Of a stretch of DNA of 12,420 nucleotides, positions 4,745 to 12,420 are shown one piece after another; position 1 is the stretch's first letter, and every line of letters begins with the position of its first letter. This stretch comes from Campylobacteraceae bacterium (GTDB lineage: Bacteria; Campylobacterota; Campylobacteria; Campylobacterales; Campylobacteraceae). Under the pieces are notes generated by a model that worked only from the letters and a program-made list of their open reading frames with translations, was not told the origin of the DNA and searched no databases. The stretch lies in contig JAAYLJ010000162.1 in the NCBI GenBank assembly GCA_012521935.1, forward strand, positions 1 through 12,420, in the 5' to 3' direction. A program made the translations under genes and the position numbers.

Positions 4745-6280
4745 TTCATTTAATGCTTTTAATATATCTTTCCCAATAGGCTCATCAACTAATATAACAG
4801 CTAAGGCCATAGAGCTATTGTCTCGGCCTAGCCTAAAGTCTGCAATATTTACCTTATGTTTTGCAAGTATGGAGCTTATCTCCATGATAACTCCTGGGAC
4901 ATCTTTGTTTTTAAAGACTATCATTTTACCTTTTGGTTTAAAATCAGTCTTAAAACCATTTATATTTACTATTCTTTGTTCACTCTCGCCAAAAACTGTT
5001 CCACTAACTGAGGTGAGCTCTTTATCAGTTGAGATTTTAACAGTAACCTTGTTGTCATACCCACTCTTTGGATCAACTACAAAATCAACCTTAACGCCTT
5101 TTTCTTCCGCGACAAACTGTGCATTTACATAGTTTATATTCTCGCCTAAGCTATCTTTAAAAGCACCAACTATGGCAAAAGTTAACATAGATTTTGCATA
5201 CTTTGCCACATCTCCCTCAGCATGAAGTCTGATTGAACTTATAGGATATTTGTTTATTTGTGCGGCTAAATAAGCCATTTTTTGAATCAATTCTACATAT
5301 GGTTTTACAAAAGATGGCAACTCTTCTTCTTTAAATGGAAGATTTAGTGCATTTGGATAACTAGTTCCCCTAAGAGCTGCGATGGCTTGTTCTGCTGCTG
5401 CAACGGCAATTTTTTCTTGTGATTCAACAGTATTTGCCCCCAAATGCGGAGTTACGCTAATGTTTTTAACATCTAAAAGAGGGTGATCAGCTGCAGGCTC
5501 ATACGAAAAAACATCTATGCCAGCATATGCTATCTTTCCACTATCAAGCCCATCTTTTAAGGCTTTTTCATCAAAAAGTCCACCTCTTGCAGCGTTTACT
5601 AATCTAACACCATCTTTCATTTTAGCTATCTCATCATAGCTTATAATGTTGGTTGTCTCTTTATTTTTAGGAGTATGAATAGTGATGAAATCGCACTTTA
5701 AAATATCTTCAAAATCTTTAGTATATTTCATGCCAAGATCAGTTACTTTACTTGAAGGAATATAAGGATCATAAGCAATTATCTCCATATCAAAAGCTTT
5801 TGCCCTAATGGCAACACGGCTTCCAATATTTCCAAAACCAATTACGCCTAGTTTTTTACCACTAAGCTCAACCCCATACCATAGCTCTCTTTTCCAAACT
5901 CTATCTAGTTTTAAATGATTATGTGCTTGTGGAAAACTTCTAGCTGTTGCTAAAAGATGGGCTAGAGTGAGCTCAACTGCGGCTATTGTGTTTGCTGTTG
6001 GAACATTCATAGCAATGATTCCTCTTTTGCTACAAGCTTCTAAATCAACATTATCAACGCCAACTCCAGCCCTAACAACTGCTTTTAGTTTTTTAGATGA
6101 GTTTAAAAACTTTTCATCAACATCAGTAGGACTTCTAGTAATCGCTACTTGTGCATCTTTCATTAGATGAAGTAGCTCTTCTTTAGAAACCTCAGATGCA
6201 TCAATTATCTGAACATCCTCTTTTCTTAATAGTTCAAAACCTTTTTCGTGTATGGCATCACATACTATAACTTTTTTCAT
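4706..6280 (-). CDS. serA: D-3-phosphoglycerate dehydrogenase
   Basis: Catalyses NAD-dependent oxidation of 3-phosphoglycerate to 3-phosphohydroxypyruvate, the first step of phosphorylated serine synthesis. At 524 residues it is the long SerA type. The nucleotide-binding GFGNIG is at 148-153. R232 (NAARGG), E261 and H279 (TPHLGAN) match the catalytic Arg, Glu and His of the family, in positions almost identical to the Mycobacterium enzyme. An intervening (ASB) domain spans about 310-445. A C-terminal ACT domain, starting near MIVFKNKDVPGVIMEIS, suggests serine feedback control. I chose the ATG at 6280 over the GTG at 6286. Its ATGA overlap with the stop of the upstream small gene implies coupling, and GAGG lies 7 nt before it. 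The stop is TAG, at normal family length. A hairpin beyond it probably ends the transcript. Confidence 0.96.
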   Translation of the reverse strand: MKKVIVCDAIHEKGFELLRKEDVQIIDASEVSKEELLHLMKDAQVAITRSPTDVDEKFLNSSKKLKAVVRAGVGVDNVDLEACSKRGIIAMNVPTANTIAAVELTLAHLLATARSFPQAHNHLKLDRVWKRELWYGVELSGKKLGVIGFGNIGSRVAIRAKAFDMEIIAYDPYIPSSKVTDLGMKYTKDFEDILKCDFITIHTPKNKETTNIISYDEIAKMKDGVRLVNAARGGLFDEKALKDGLDSGKIAYAGIDVFSYEPAADHPLLDVKNISVTPHLGANTVESQEKIAVAAAEQAIAALRGTSYPNALNLPFKEEELPSFVKPYVELIQKMAYLAAQINKYPISSIRLHAEGDVAKYAKSMLTFAIVGAFKDSLGENINYVNAQFVAEEKGVKVDFVVDPKSGYDNKVTVKISTDKELTSVSGTVFGESEQRIVNINGFKTDFKPKGKMIVFKNKDVPGVIMEISSILAKHKVNIADFRLGRDNSSMALAVILVDEPIGKDILKALNELPACIWAQYAVL

Positions 6281-6750
6281 AACCACGCCTCATTGAGTGA
6301 AGATTTTATAGAGTATTCATCCAATCTTTTTGAAAGCTCATTTAAAAATTTGCGACTATTTGCATTAATAAAAATCCTATTGTGTTCTTTATCTTTAATG
6401 ATTGTATAGGGGGAGGAGTAGCTATTTAGAGTTTGAGTAATACAAAAGTATGAGTACTCATCGCTATTGTTTATACTTAATTGAAAAGTATGTTTCTTTT
6501 GCTCTTTCTCCATTTGCAAAGGTAGTTTAATGTAGAGCTCATTTACTGGATATTGATACTCTTTAGTTGCAACTTGGGCCATTTTTGAAACCCAAGTTGT
6601 CTTACTTGTACTCTTACTTATAGCTTTCTCTTTTATGGTTGGGGTAAGGCTAATCTTTTCACCACTAGATGAGCTAAAAAGCCAAACTAACACCCCAATA
6701 GTTGTAGTTCCTAAAACTAAAAAAAAGGCAGCTAAAGTGTACTTTTTCAT
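6277..6750 (-). CDS. Small membrane-anchored protein of unknown function between rpsA and serA
   Basis: A 157-residue protein with an uncleaved-looking N-terminal membrane anchor (KKY, then about residues 6-25 rich in Leu, Val, Thr and Gly). A Ser/Thr/Lys-rich linker covers about 26-60. A C-terminal soluble domain of about 90 residues would lie outside the cytoplasmic membrane (YQYPVNELYIKLPLQ onward). There is no lipobox cysteine and only one cysteine (FCITQ). I recognise no named domain. C. jejuni has a similarly placed gene of unknown function between rpsA and serA (Cj0892c, recalled as a putative periplasmic protein), so it is probably a conserved Campylobacterota gene. Its ATG shares one base with the rpsA TAA (TAATG) and its TGA overlaps the serA start by four bases, so it is probably translated by coupling. 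Confidence 0.85.
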   Translation of the reverse strand: MKKYTLAAFFLVLGTTTIGVLVWLFSSSSGEKISLTPTIKEKAISKSTSKTTWVSKMAQVATKEYQYPVNELYIKLPLQMEKEQKKHTFQLSINNSDEYSYFCITQTLNSYSSPYTIIKDKEHNRIFINANSRKFLNELSKRLDEYSIKSSLNEAWL

Positions 6751-8441
6751 TAGCTTGGAAGTTGATCTTTAAGAATATCTCCTAGCGTCATCTTCTCTTC
6801 TTTGTTTATCTCATTTAAAACTTCTCTCTCTTTAATTTTCGATAAACGACGCACAGAGAGTCTAATGCGATTCTTTTTCTCATCGATGAAAGCTATTGCT
6901 GCTTCAATCTCATCGCCTATATTTACCTCTTCTTGCTCCATATTGCCTAAATCTTCTTTTCTAATTAAGGCATCCACTCCCTCTTCAAGTTCAACAAAAA
7001 TACCAAACTCTTTAACATCTCTAACTTTACCTGTTACTATGTCACCTTGTTGATGTTTTTTTGCATATTTTTGAACAGGGCTCTCTTCTAACTCTTTTTT
7101 ACTTAAAGAGATTTTCTCCTCTTCGTTGTCAACTTTAACAATCTTAACTTCTACCTCATCGCCTACTTTTAATAAATCTTTACATTTTTCATTTCTATCC
7201 CATGAGGCATCTTCATTATGCAATAATCCCTCAACTGAGCCAATTTTTACAAAAGCTCCAAAGTTAGTGATGGTAGTTACTACTCCTTTTGCAATCTCTC
7301 CGATTTTATAGTTAGATTTAAACTCTTCAAAAGGTTTTGGCAAAAGATTTTTCAGTGAAACTCTAAGTCTTCTATCTTCTGGGCTAATTTCAATGACATC
7401 AACATTTATAATCTCGCCCTCTTTTATATGATCTTTTGGATGTTTTATATTTTTATCCCAAGAGATTTCAGAGATATGTAAAAACCCTTCAATGTCATTT
7501 CCTAAATCAACAAATGCACCATAAGGCTCAATGTTGCTTACAGTAACTTCAATGGCATCACCAACATCTAAGGCATCTTTTATCTCATCCCAAGGATCAG
7601 GCATAGCTGCTTTTATCGATAATGAGAGATGGCGTTTTTCTTTATCGTAACTAATGGCTCTAACAGGAACTTTGTCTCCTTCATTGTATAGAGTGCTTGG
7701 ATTTACAGGCCCTTTATAGCTTATCTCGCTATAGTGTACTAATCCATCTACTCCGCCAACATCAACAAACATTCCATATGTTGTAATCTTTTTAACAATA
7801 CCCTCTATAACTTCATCTTTTTCCATAAGCTCTTGAACTAAATCTTTTCTCTTTTTTCTCTCTTCATCTAAAAGCTTTTTTCTTGAAATCAAAATAGACT
7901 CATTTTCACTATCGATTTTTAATATTTTTGCTTTTATACTTTTTCCAACTAATCCTTGAGCATCTTTTATGGCTGCTTGAGATCTTGGCAAGAAAAACTC
8001 AACTCCATCACTATTTTCAGCGATAAATCCACCACGATTTTTGCTTATGATTTTTGCTTCAATGATAGTTTCATCATCTTCACTAGAGTGCTCTTTTATG
8101 AAAGCTTTAATTTTCTCTTTTTTTAGAGCTTTTTTGTGAGAAACTATTGGCCTTTCATTTCTAAAACCAGTTACTACAACTGTAATTGAATCGCCAATTG
8201 AGTATTTTGGATTTCCTTCGCTATCTAAAATTTCAGATAGATTTAATCTTCCTTCAGACTTTTTGCCAACATCAATTAAAACTGTATCATCTTTAATCTC
8301 TACAATAATACCTTCAATATTGGAATCTTTCTCTGCCTCTTTTAGAGACTCCTCAAGCATTGTAGCAAAATCACCCTCATCAAAACTCTCTTCATGCTCT
8401 TTTGCTACTTTTGTTTGAACATCAGTGTTCACCTCTGCCAT
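6750..8441 (-). CDS. rpsA: 30S ribosomal protein S1
   Basis: S1 binds mRNA at the 30S subunit and helps unfold and place it for initiation. The 563-residue product has six S1/OB repeats at about residues 40-103, 120-188, 205-272, 290-360, 375-446 and 463-530. The last four carry the typical strand motif (YGMFVDVG, YGAFVDLG, FGAFVKIG, FGIFVELE); the first two are divergent, as in other bacterial S1 proteins that bind the ribosome through them. An acidic N-terminal extension precedes repeat 1. I place the start at the ATG at 8441 (MAEVNTDVQ), not the upstream in-frame ATG at 8492. AAAGGA lies five bases before 8441, and the 17 extra residues are not S1-like. The gap to ispH is about 77 bp, the largest in this run, and holds the leader of a separate promoter. 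Confidence 0.96.
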   Translation of the reverse strand: MAEVNTDVQTKVAKEHEESFDEGDFATMLEESLKEAEKDSNIEGIIVEIKDDTVLIDVGKKSEGRLNLSEILDSEGNPKYSIGDSITVVVTGFRNERPIVSHKKALKKEKIKAFIKEHSSEDDETIIEAKIISKNRGGFIAENSDGVEFFLPRSQAAIKDAQGLVGKSIKAKILKIDSENESILISRKKLLDEERKKRKDLVQELMEKDEVIEGIVKKITTYGMFVDVGGVDGLVHYSEISYKGPVNPSTLYNEGDKVPVRAISYDKEKRHLSLSIKAAMPDPWDEIKDALDVGDAIEVTVSNIEPYGAFVDLGNDIEGFLHISEISWDKNIKHPKDHIKEGEIINVDVIEISPEDRRLRVSLKNLLPKPFEEFKSNYKIGEIAKGVVTTITNFGAFVKIGSVEGLLHNEDASWDRNEKCKDLLKVGDEVEVKIVKVDNEEEKISLSKKELEESPVQKYAKKHQQGDIVTGKVRDVKEFGIFVELEEGVDALIRKEDLGNMEQEEVNIGDEIEAAIAFIDEKKNRIRLSVRRLSKIKEREVLNEINKEEKMTLGDILKDQLPS

Positions 8442-8446
8442 CTCTA

Positions 8447-8452
8447 TCCTTT
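8447..8452 (-). promoter_or_regulatory. Ribosome binding site that decides the rpsA start
   Basis: The minus strand reads AAAGGA, then TAGAG, then the ATG at 8441. This strong site with 5-nt spacing supports the shorter S1 protein over initiation at 8492. Confidence 0.75.
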
Positions 8453-8467
8453 TTTTATTTGAATTTT

Positions 8468-8480
8468 GCACAAAATGTGC
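8468..8480 (-). promoter_or_regulatory. Small hairpin in the rpsA leader
   Basis: The minus strand reads GCACA-TTT-TGTGC, a 5-bp stem with a 3-base loop, about 15 nt before the ribosome binding site. S1 of E. coli represses its own translation through leader structure, so a similar role here is possible, but this hairpin is very small. Confidence 0.3.
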
Positions 8481-8517
8481 TCTGTTTACCATTTGTTAAA
8501 TATACAAAAAGTTGCCT

Positions 8518-8547
8518 ATTATACTTGAAATTCTCTTATTTTATCAA
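8518..8547 (-). promoter_or_regulatory. Sigma70-type promoter for rpsA inside the end of ispH
   Basis: The minus strand reads TTGATA (8547-8542), 18 bases, then TATAAT (8523-8518). That is five of six and six of six consensus bases. The -10 overlaps the ispH stop codon. The start would be near 8511, giving an rpsA leader of about 70 nt. It is the best promoter match in the window. Confidence 0.65.
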
Positions 8548-9349
8548 TAATTTTATTAATAATCCAATCAGGAGTCGATGCCCCTGCTCCTATTCCACAC
8601 AATTTTTTATCTTCAAACCAGCTCTTTTCAAGCTCTCTTTCACTCTCAATTAAAAAACTATCATTGCAATACTCTTTTGAAATATTTAAAAGTTGCTTAG
8701 TATTTGATGAGTTTTTTCCTCCAATAATTATCATAATATCTGCCTCTTTTGAGAGCGTTCTTGTAGCTTCTTGATTCTCTAGCGTTGCATTGCAAATTGT
8801 ATTAAAAACTCTAACCTCTTTATGTCTCATAGTTAAACTACTAACAATAGCTGCAAACTCTTCTGCTTTTCTTGTTGTTTGTGAAACAACAGCTACTTTA
8901 GATCCAAGCTTAATTTTTTCAAGCTCATCTGCGTGTAAGATGACATAAACTGGCCCTTTTGCATAGCTTTTTACACCCTTTACTTCTGGATGATTCTCAT
9001 CTCCAAAAATAACTATGTCATACCCCTCTTTGCTCATTTTTTCGCAAATTTTTTGAGGTTTTGTGACATAGGGGCAAGTAGCATCAATTATCTCAACACC
9101 CTTCTCTTTTAGTGCAAAAAAATCCTGTTTTGGTATGCCGTGAGTTCTAATGATGGCTTTTTTAATGCCGCGCACCTCTTCAATACTCTCTAAAGTATCC
9201 ACATTAAAGTTTTTTCTAAGCCTGCTAATCTCTTCATTATTATGAATTAATGGGCCAATAGTTGAAGCGTTTTTTTCACTCTCAGCAATCCTAATGGCTC
9301 TTTTTACGCCAAAACAAAACCCATAACTTGTGGCTAATTTAATCTTCAT
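8519..9349 (-). CDS. ispH: 4-hydroxy-3-methylbut-2-enyl diphosphate reductase
   Basis: An iron-sulfur enzyme that makes isopentenyl and dimethylallyl diphosphate in the last step of the methylerythritol phosphate pathway. At 276 residues it has the normal short bacterial length. The three cluster cysteines are C12 (YGFCFGVKRA), C92 (DATCPYV) and C186 (NTICNATLENQ). Substrate-binding H36, H70 and H120 and the catalytic glutamate E122 (DENHPEVKG) are all present, in the order and spacing known for E. coli IspH. I prefer the ATG at 9349 over the GTG at 9355, since MKIKLATSYGFC puts the first cysteine at the usual position 12. The start lies 11 bp inside aroA, and the ribosome binding site is weak (AAGTAG), so coupling to aroA translation is likely. 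The 3' end carries the rpsA promoter. Confidence 0.96.
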   Translation of the reverse strand: MKIKLATSYGFCFGVKRAIRIAESEKNASTIGPLIHNNEEISRLRKNFNVDTLESIEEVRGIKKAIIRTHGIPKQDFFALKEKGVEIIDATCPYVTKPQKICEKMSKEGYDIVIFGDENHPEVKGVKSYAKGPVYVILHADELEKIKLGSKVAVVSQTTRKAEEFAAIVSSLTMRHKEVRVFNTICNATLENQEATRTLSKEADIMIIIGGKNSSNTKQLLNISKEYCNDSFLIESERELEKSWFEDKKLCGIGAGASTPDWIINKIIDKIREFQV

Positions 9350-10622
9350 AAGCACTACTTAATCTATTTAAAATATCTATAAAATTTGGAAAAGAGGCAT
9401 TTATGCACTTGCTATCTTTTATTCTCATTCCGCATTTTAATCCTGCTATTGCAAAACTCATTGCAATTCTATGATCCCCGAAACTATCAACCTCGGCACT
9501 TTTAAACTCTCCACCTTCTACCTCAAAACCATCCTCATACTCTTTACATGAAATGCCACATTTTTTTAAATTTTGAACAGTTGCGCTAATCCTATCACTC
9601 TCTTTAACTCTTAACTCTTTAGCGTTTTTTACCCTACTTACTCCAGAAGCACATGCAAAAGCTATCGCTAAGGCTGGTATCTCATCTATTAGCCATGCAA
9701 TGTTTGTTTCTAAATCTACCGCTTTTAACTTAGAGTAATTAACTTCAATATCACCAACTATTTCATGTTCACCACTAATATTTTTATACTCTATATTTGC
9801 ACCCATTTTTTTTAAAACTTCAAATGCTTCAATCCTAGTTGGGTTTAATAGAATTTTTTTAAGAGTGAGTGAACTCTTTGGTACTATTGCTGCTGCTAAA
9901 GCAAAAAAGAAAGCGCTTGATGGGTCTGCTCCAATGTAAATTTCTAGTGGTTTAAGTGGTTTTTTCATAGGATGAACTATATTTTTAAGCCCATCAATTT
10001 CAATTTTAGCTCCCATTTCTAAAAGCATTTTTTCAGTATGATCTCTACTTTTAAACGGCTCACTAATGGTTGAGACTCCATTAGCTCTTAATGCAGCTAG
10101 AATCATTGCGCTTTTTACCTGGGCTGAGGCTATTTTGCTATCATAATTAAAAGAGTTTAAACTACTACCTCTAATAGAGATAGGAGATAAATTCCCTTTT
10201 TCTCTTCCATCAATATTCGCGCCAATTTCACGCAAAGGATCAACTACCCTATTCATTGGCCTAGTTGCAAGATATTTATCGCCATGAATTGTGAAAAACC
10301 CATCAACCCCAGCTAAAAAACCTATCAAAAGTCTCATTGCTGTTCCAGAATTTCCACAATCTAAAATAGATGCAGGTTCATTAATCTTTGATGGTGGCGT
10401 GATGATTAAATGGTTACTCTCTTTTTTAACACTTGCGCCTAAACTTTGAACAATTTTTAAACTATTTAAACTATCTTCTGCTTCTAAAAAGTTTTCAATA
10501 TATGAACTTTTATCACTAAGCAGGGCAAAAATTGCAGCCCTATGGGATATTGATTTATCTGGCGCAATATCCCAAATGGTAGTGTTAAAACTTTTAGCTG
10601 CATCAACTTTTAAAACAGTCAT
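9339..10622 (-). CDS. aroA: 3-phosphoshikimate 1-carboxyvinyltransferase (EPSP synthase)
   Basis: Joins phosphoenolpyruvate to shikimate 3-phosphate in the sixth step of the shikimate pathway to aromatic amino acids. The 427 residues match the family length. K23, S24 and R28 lie in DKSISHR; GNSGTAMR at 90-97 is the phosphoenolpyruvate loop. D313 and E314 (DEIPALAIA) and E341 (KESDR) supply acid/base groups, and H384 and R385 lie in FGDHRIAM. The two-domain inverted-barrel repeat pattern is evident in the alternating LKxMGA segments. The ATG overlaps the pheT stop as ATGA, and no strong ribosome binding site precedes it, so translation is probably coupled to pheT. All expected motifs are intact. 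Confidence 0.96.
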   Translation of the reverse strand: MTVLKVDAAKSFNTTIWDIAPDKSISHRAAIFALLSDKSSYIENFLEAEDSLNSLKIVQSLGASVKKESNHLIITPPSKINEPASILDCGNSGTAMRLLIGFLAGVDGFFTIHGDKYLATRPMNRVVDPLREIGANIDGREKGNLSPISIRGSSLNSFNYDSKIASAQVKSAMILAALRANGVSTISEPFKSRDHTEKMLLEMGAKIEIDGLKNIVHPMKKPLKPLEIYIGADPSSAFFFALAAAIVPKSSLTLKKILLNPTRIEAFEVLKKMGANIEYKNISGEHEIVGDIEVNYSKLKAVDLETNIAWLIDEIPALAIAFACASGVSRVKNAKELRVKESDRISATVQNLKKCGISCKEYEDGFEVEGGEFKSAEVDSFGDHRIAMSFAIAGLKCGMRIKDSKCINASFPNFIDILNRLSSAYED

Positions 10623-12420
10623 CTTATGGCAATACCCAAGGCTTTTTTTAACTCTTTTTGTATAAGTTCTATTGCTCCATCAACTTCACTATCTTCTAGA
10701 GTTTTTTCACTATTTTGAAATCTAAAACTCATAGTTAAACTCATAAATTCACCCAAACTCTCATCTTCAAACTTATCTATTGGGTAAAATTTATCTAAAT
10801 TTGGAACTTTAGTGGCTTCAAGTGCATGTCTAATTGTATGATAAGCCATATCTTTTGGAACTAAAAAACTTAAATCTCTGCTTGAGGTTGGAAACTTTGA
10901 GTAAGCTTTAGCTAAGATTCTATCTTTCATTAGCTTTTCAACCTCGATCTCAGCTATGTAAGTAGTAGGTAAATCTAACCTGTTTTCAACCAATTTATGT
11001 ACCCTAGCAATGTAGCCAATCTTTTTTTGATCTTGATATACTGATGCGTATTCATAAGGATTTGAAAGCTTATCTTCTGGGCTTGATGATTCGACTCTTA
11101 TCTCTCCTATGACATGTTTAATTTTTGTAGTAAAATCAAAAAAGTTTATATCTTTTGGTTTTCCATGGTTTGAAACAGAGGGAAATTCACTCTCTCCACT
11201 AAAGATAAAACTAAGTTTAGTTGTCTCTTTTCTATTGCCATCAAACACTCTTCCAAGCTCAAATAAAGCAACGCTTCTTTTTCCATTTTTTATATTATTG
11301 CTAGCTGCTTCAAGAAGATGAAGAAGCAGGCTAGTTCTTAGAGTATTTAACTCTACTGTTATTGGGTTTGATAACTCTTTTTGTCTTTTTATACTCTTTA
11401 ATCCATAAAAATCTTGCTTCTCTTTTGAGTCAAATAGATAGTGGATGGATTCAAAAAAACCAACTGAGGCTGCTTTTAGCCTAATCTTGTTTTTAAAATT
11501 GTGCCAAATAAGAGTCTCATTTATCCTTGATTTTTCAAAAAATTTAAGTGGTTTTGACTCAATATTGTCAATCCCAATCACTCTTATTATCTCTTCGCAA
11601 ATATCTTGTGGTGCAAAAATATCATGTCTAAATGGTGGAACTGTAATGTTTAAAATCTCTTGTTCGCCTTTAATGCTTACATCAAATGAGAGCCATTTTA
11701 AAATGTTTACAACACTATTTTTAGAAACTTCTTGGCCTATCATTTTTAAAAGTTCACTCATTTGCAAAATAACAACTTTAGGAGGGACTTCATTGCTTAT
11801 CTTTTGGCCACCAGCATATATGGTTACCTCTTCTTCATTTTCTAGCAACTTCCATAGATATAAAACTCCAAGAGCTAAATCTGTTTCGCTACCCCTTGAA
11901 GATCTATAAAAGTGTTTATCGCTTTGAAGATCCTTGTTTTTAGCACCTAAAACCGAAATCTCTTTTGTTGGGGTAAAGCTAGCCTCTATTACAACCGTGT
12001 TGCTATCTTTTGTAACTTTACAAGATGGTTCTTGCAAATAGCCAATGTATGAAGCTCTGCCATCTTTTCCAAAAACAGCATCAAAGCCTCTTTTATCTTT
12101 TTTTAATTCTATAATGGCTTTTTCATCTTTTTTCTTAAAGCATTTATAATCATATGCTCTTAGTAAAACCCCCGTTGAATAGGTGGCATAAGAGATTAAT
12201 CTTTCAATATCTCCCTCATATGAAAGCTCAACTGCTGCAAGTCTTAACTCCATTAAAACACTCGATGAAATGTTTTTTTGCTCAAACGCATGGTATAAAA
12301 GATTACTCTTAATCTTCTCCTCTGCATGAAGGGTTAAAATCCTTCCAATACCTAGTAGATTATCTTCCTCTTTTAAACAACAAATCTCTTTTAATGGCCT
12401 TTTAAAAGCAGCACTTAAAT
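10619..12420 (-). CDS. pheT: Phenylalanyl-tRNA synthetase beta subunit (N-terminus outside window)
   Basis: Structural and tRNA-binding subunit of the alpha2beta2 enzyme that charges tRNA-Phe. The frame is open to the right edge: 599 residues plus a stop, so about 180 of the usual 775-790 are missing, including the OB-type tRNA-binding domain. The first visible ATG (12253) is internal, because in-frame sequence continues upstream without a stop. Present, by residue in the fragment: B3/B4 editing region to about 190, with RGSETDLALGVLYLW near its end; B5 domain about 213-290 (VPPFRHDIFAPQDICEEI); the catalytic-like core, which has lost its active site in this subunit, with ALFELGRVFDG; and the C-terminal FDX-ACB anticodon-binding domain about 505-599 (YSKFPTSSRDLSFLVP). 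It overlaps aroA by four bases. pheS is expected just beyond the edge. Confidence 0.96.
   Translation of the reverse strand, partial: LSAAFKRPLKEICCLKEEDNLLGIGRILTLHAEEKIKSNLLYHAFEQKNISSSVLMELRLAAVELSYEGDIERLISYATYSTGVLLRAYDYKCFKKKDEKAIIELKKDKRGFDAVFGKDGRASYIGYLQEPSCKVTKDSNTVVIEASFTPTKEISVLGAKNKDLQSDKHFYRSSRGSETDLALGVLYLWKLLENEEEVTIYAGGQKISNEVPPKVVILQMSELLKMIGQEVSKNSVVNILKWLSFDVSIKGEQEILNITVPPFRHDIFAPQDICEEIIRVIGIDNIESKPLKFFEKSRINETLIWHNFKNKIRLKAASVGFFESIHYLFDSKEKQDFYGLKSIKRQKELSNPITVELNTLRTSLLLHLLEAASNNIKNGKRSVALFELGRVFDGNRKETTKLSFIFSGESEFPSVSNHGKPKDINFFDFTTKIKHVIGEIRVESSSPEDKLSNPYEYASVYQDQKKIGYIARVHKLVENRLDLPTTYIAEIEVEKLMKDRILAKAYSKFPTSSRDLSFLVPKDMAYHTIRHALEATKVPNLDKFYPIDKFEDESLGEFMSLTMSFRFQNSEKTLEDSEVDGAIELIQKELKKALGIAIR

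Noticed and set aside
4818..5132. 104-residue plus-strand reading frame inside serA
   Set aside because: It is antisense to the ACT and intervening domains of serA, has no ribosome binding site worth noting and resembles no protein. Similar short antisense frames opposite rpsA, ispH and the GGDEF gene were dropped for the same reason.
8442..8492. Longer rpsA start at the ATG at 8492
   Set aside because: The ATG at 8441 has AAAGGA at ideal spacing and begins a typical S1 N-terminus. The longer form adds 17 unlikely residues across the leader and hairpin.
11445..11909. 154-residue plus-strand reading frame
   Set aside because: It lies wholly antisense to pheT, whose protein sequence is clearly under family constraint. 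Its composition is what the reverse of that gene would give.
12253..12255. ATG at 12253 as the true start of pheT
   Set aside because: The same frame continues upstream to the window edge with no stop and in PheT-like sequence, and the protein would lack about 235 N-terminal residues.
1..12420. Genome-wide reassignment of TAG to an amino acid
   Set aside because: No internal TAG occurs in pheT, aroA, ispH, rpsA, serA, the DJ-1 gene or the 875 codons of the GGDEF gene. The DJ-1 gene and serA end in TAG at normal family length, and CAG is used normally.
1..12420. CRISPR arrays, tRNA or rRNA genes, insertion sequences or prophage genes
   Set aside because: I saw no regularly spaced repeats, tRNA-like cloverleaf, rRNA signature, transposase or phage structural gene. 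The lone XRE-like gene is not enough to call a mobile element.

Overview
The window looks like chromosomal DNA from a member of the Campylobacterota (Epsilonproteobacteria). It is AT-rich and tightly packed, with genes touching or overlapping. The minus-strand run pheT-aroA-ispH-rpsA-small membrane protein-serA is, from memory, the order found in Campylobacter jejuni and relatives. The genus cannot be fixed from the sequence alone.

Layout, left to right. (1) 1-2627, minus: a large sensor diguanylate cyclase with four CBS motifs, several PAS domains and a GGDEF domain. It is cut by the left window edge. (2) 2635-3183, minus: a DJ-1/PfpI-family protein 7 bp upstream of it, probably the first gene of the same operon. 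(3) 3274-3513, plus: a 79-residue SelW-like protein whose redox motif C-x-x-U uses an in-frame TGA, divergent from the DJ-1 gene. (4) 3514-4080, minus: elongation factor P (efp). It is full length and in one frame but carries two internal TAG codons, at codons 71 and 105. (5) 4081-4349: an AT-rich gap with a probable efp promoter and two matching ATACA-N6-TGTAT palindromes. (6) 4350-4592 and 4589-4744, plus: a small XRE-type DNA-binding protein and a possible coupled 51-codon frame. (7) 4706-12420, minus: serA, a small membrane-anchored protein, rpsA, ispH, aroA and pheT (5' end outside the window), mostly with short overlaps.

The right-hand cluster is housekeeping: tRNA charging (PheT), shikimate pathway (AroA), isoprenoid synthesis (IspH), ribosomal protein S1 and serine synthesis (SerA). 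A strong sigma70-type promoter inside the 3' end of ispH probably gives rpsA its own transcript, and a hairpin with a U-rich tail lies beyond serA. The left part is signalling and redox: cyclic-di-GMP synthesis, DJ-1 and the selenoprotein.

The most unusual observations are the doubly amber-interrupted but otherwise intact efp, the selenoprotein that a standard gene caller would miss, and the twin operator-like palindromes in front of the small regulator gene. TAG appears to be a normal stop elsewhere in the window, so wholesale recoding is unlikely. The efp result could be a recent double nonsense event, a sequence error, or specific readthrough or reinitiation.
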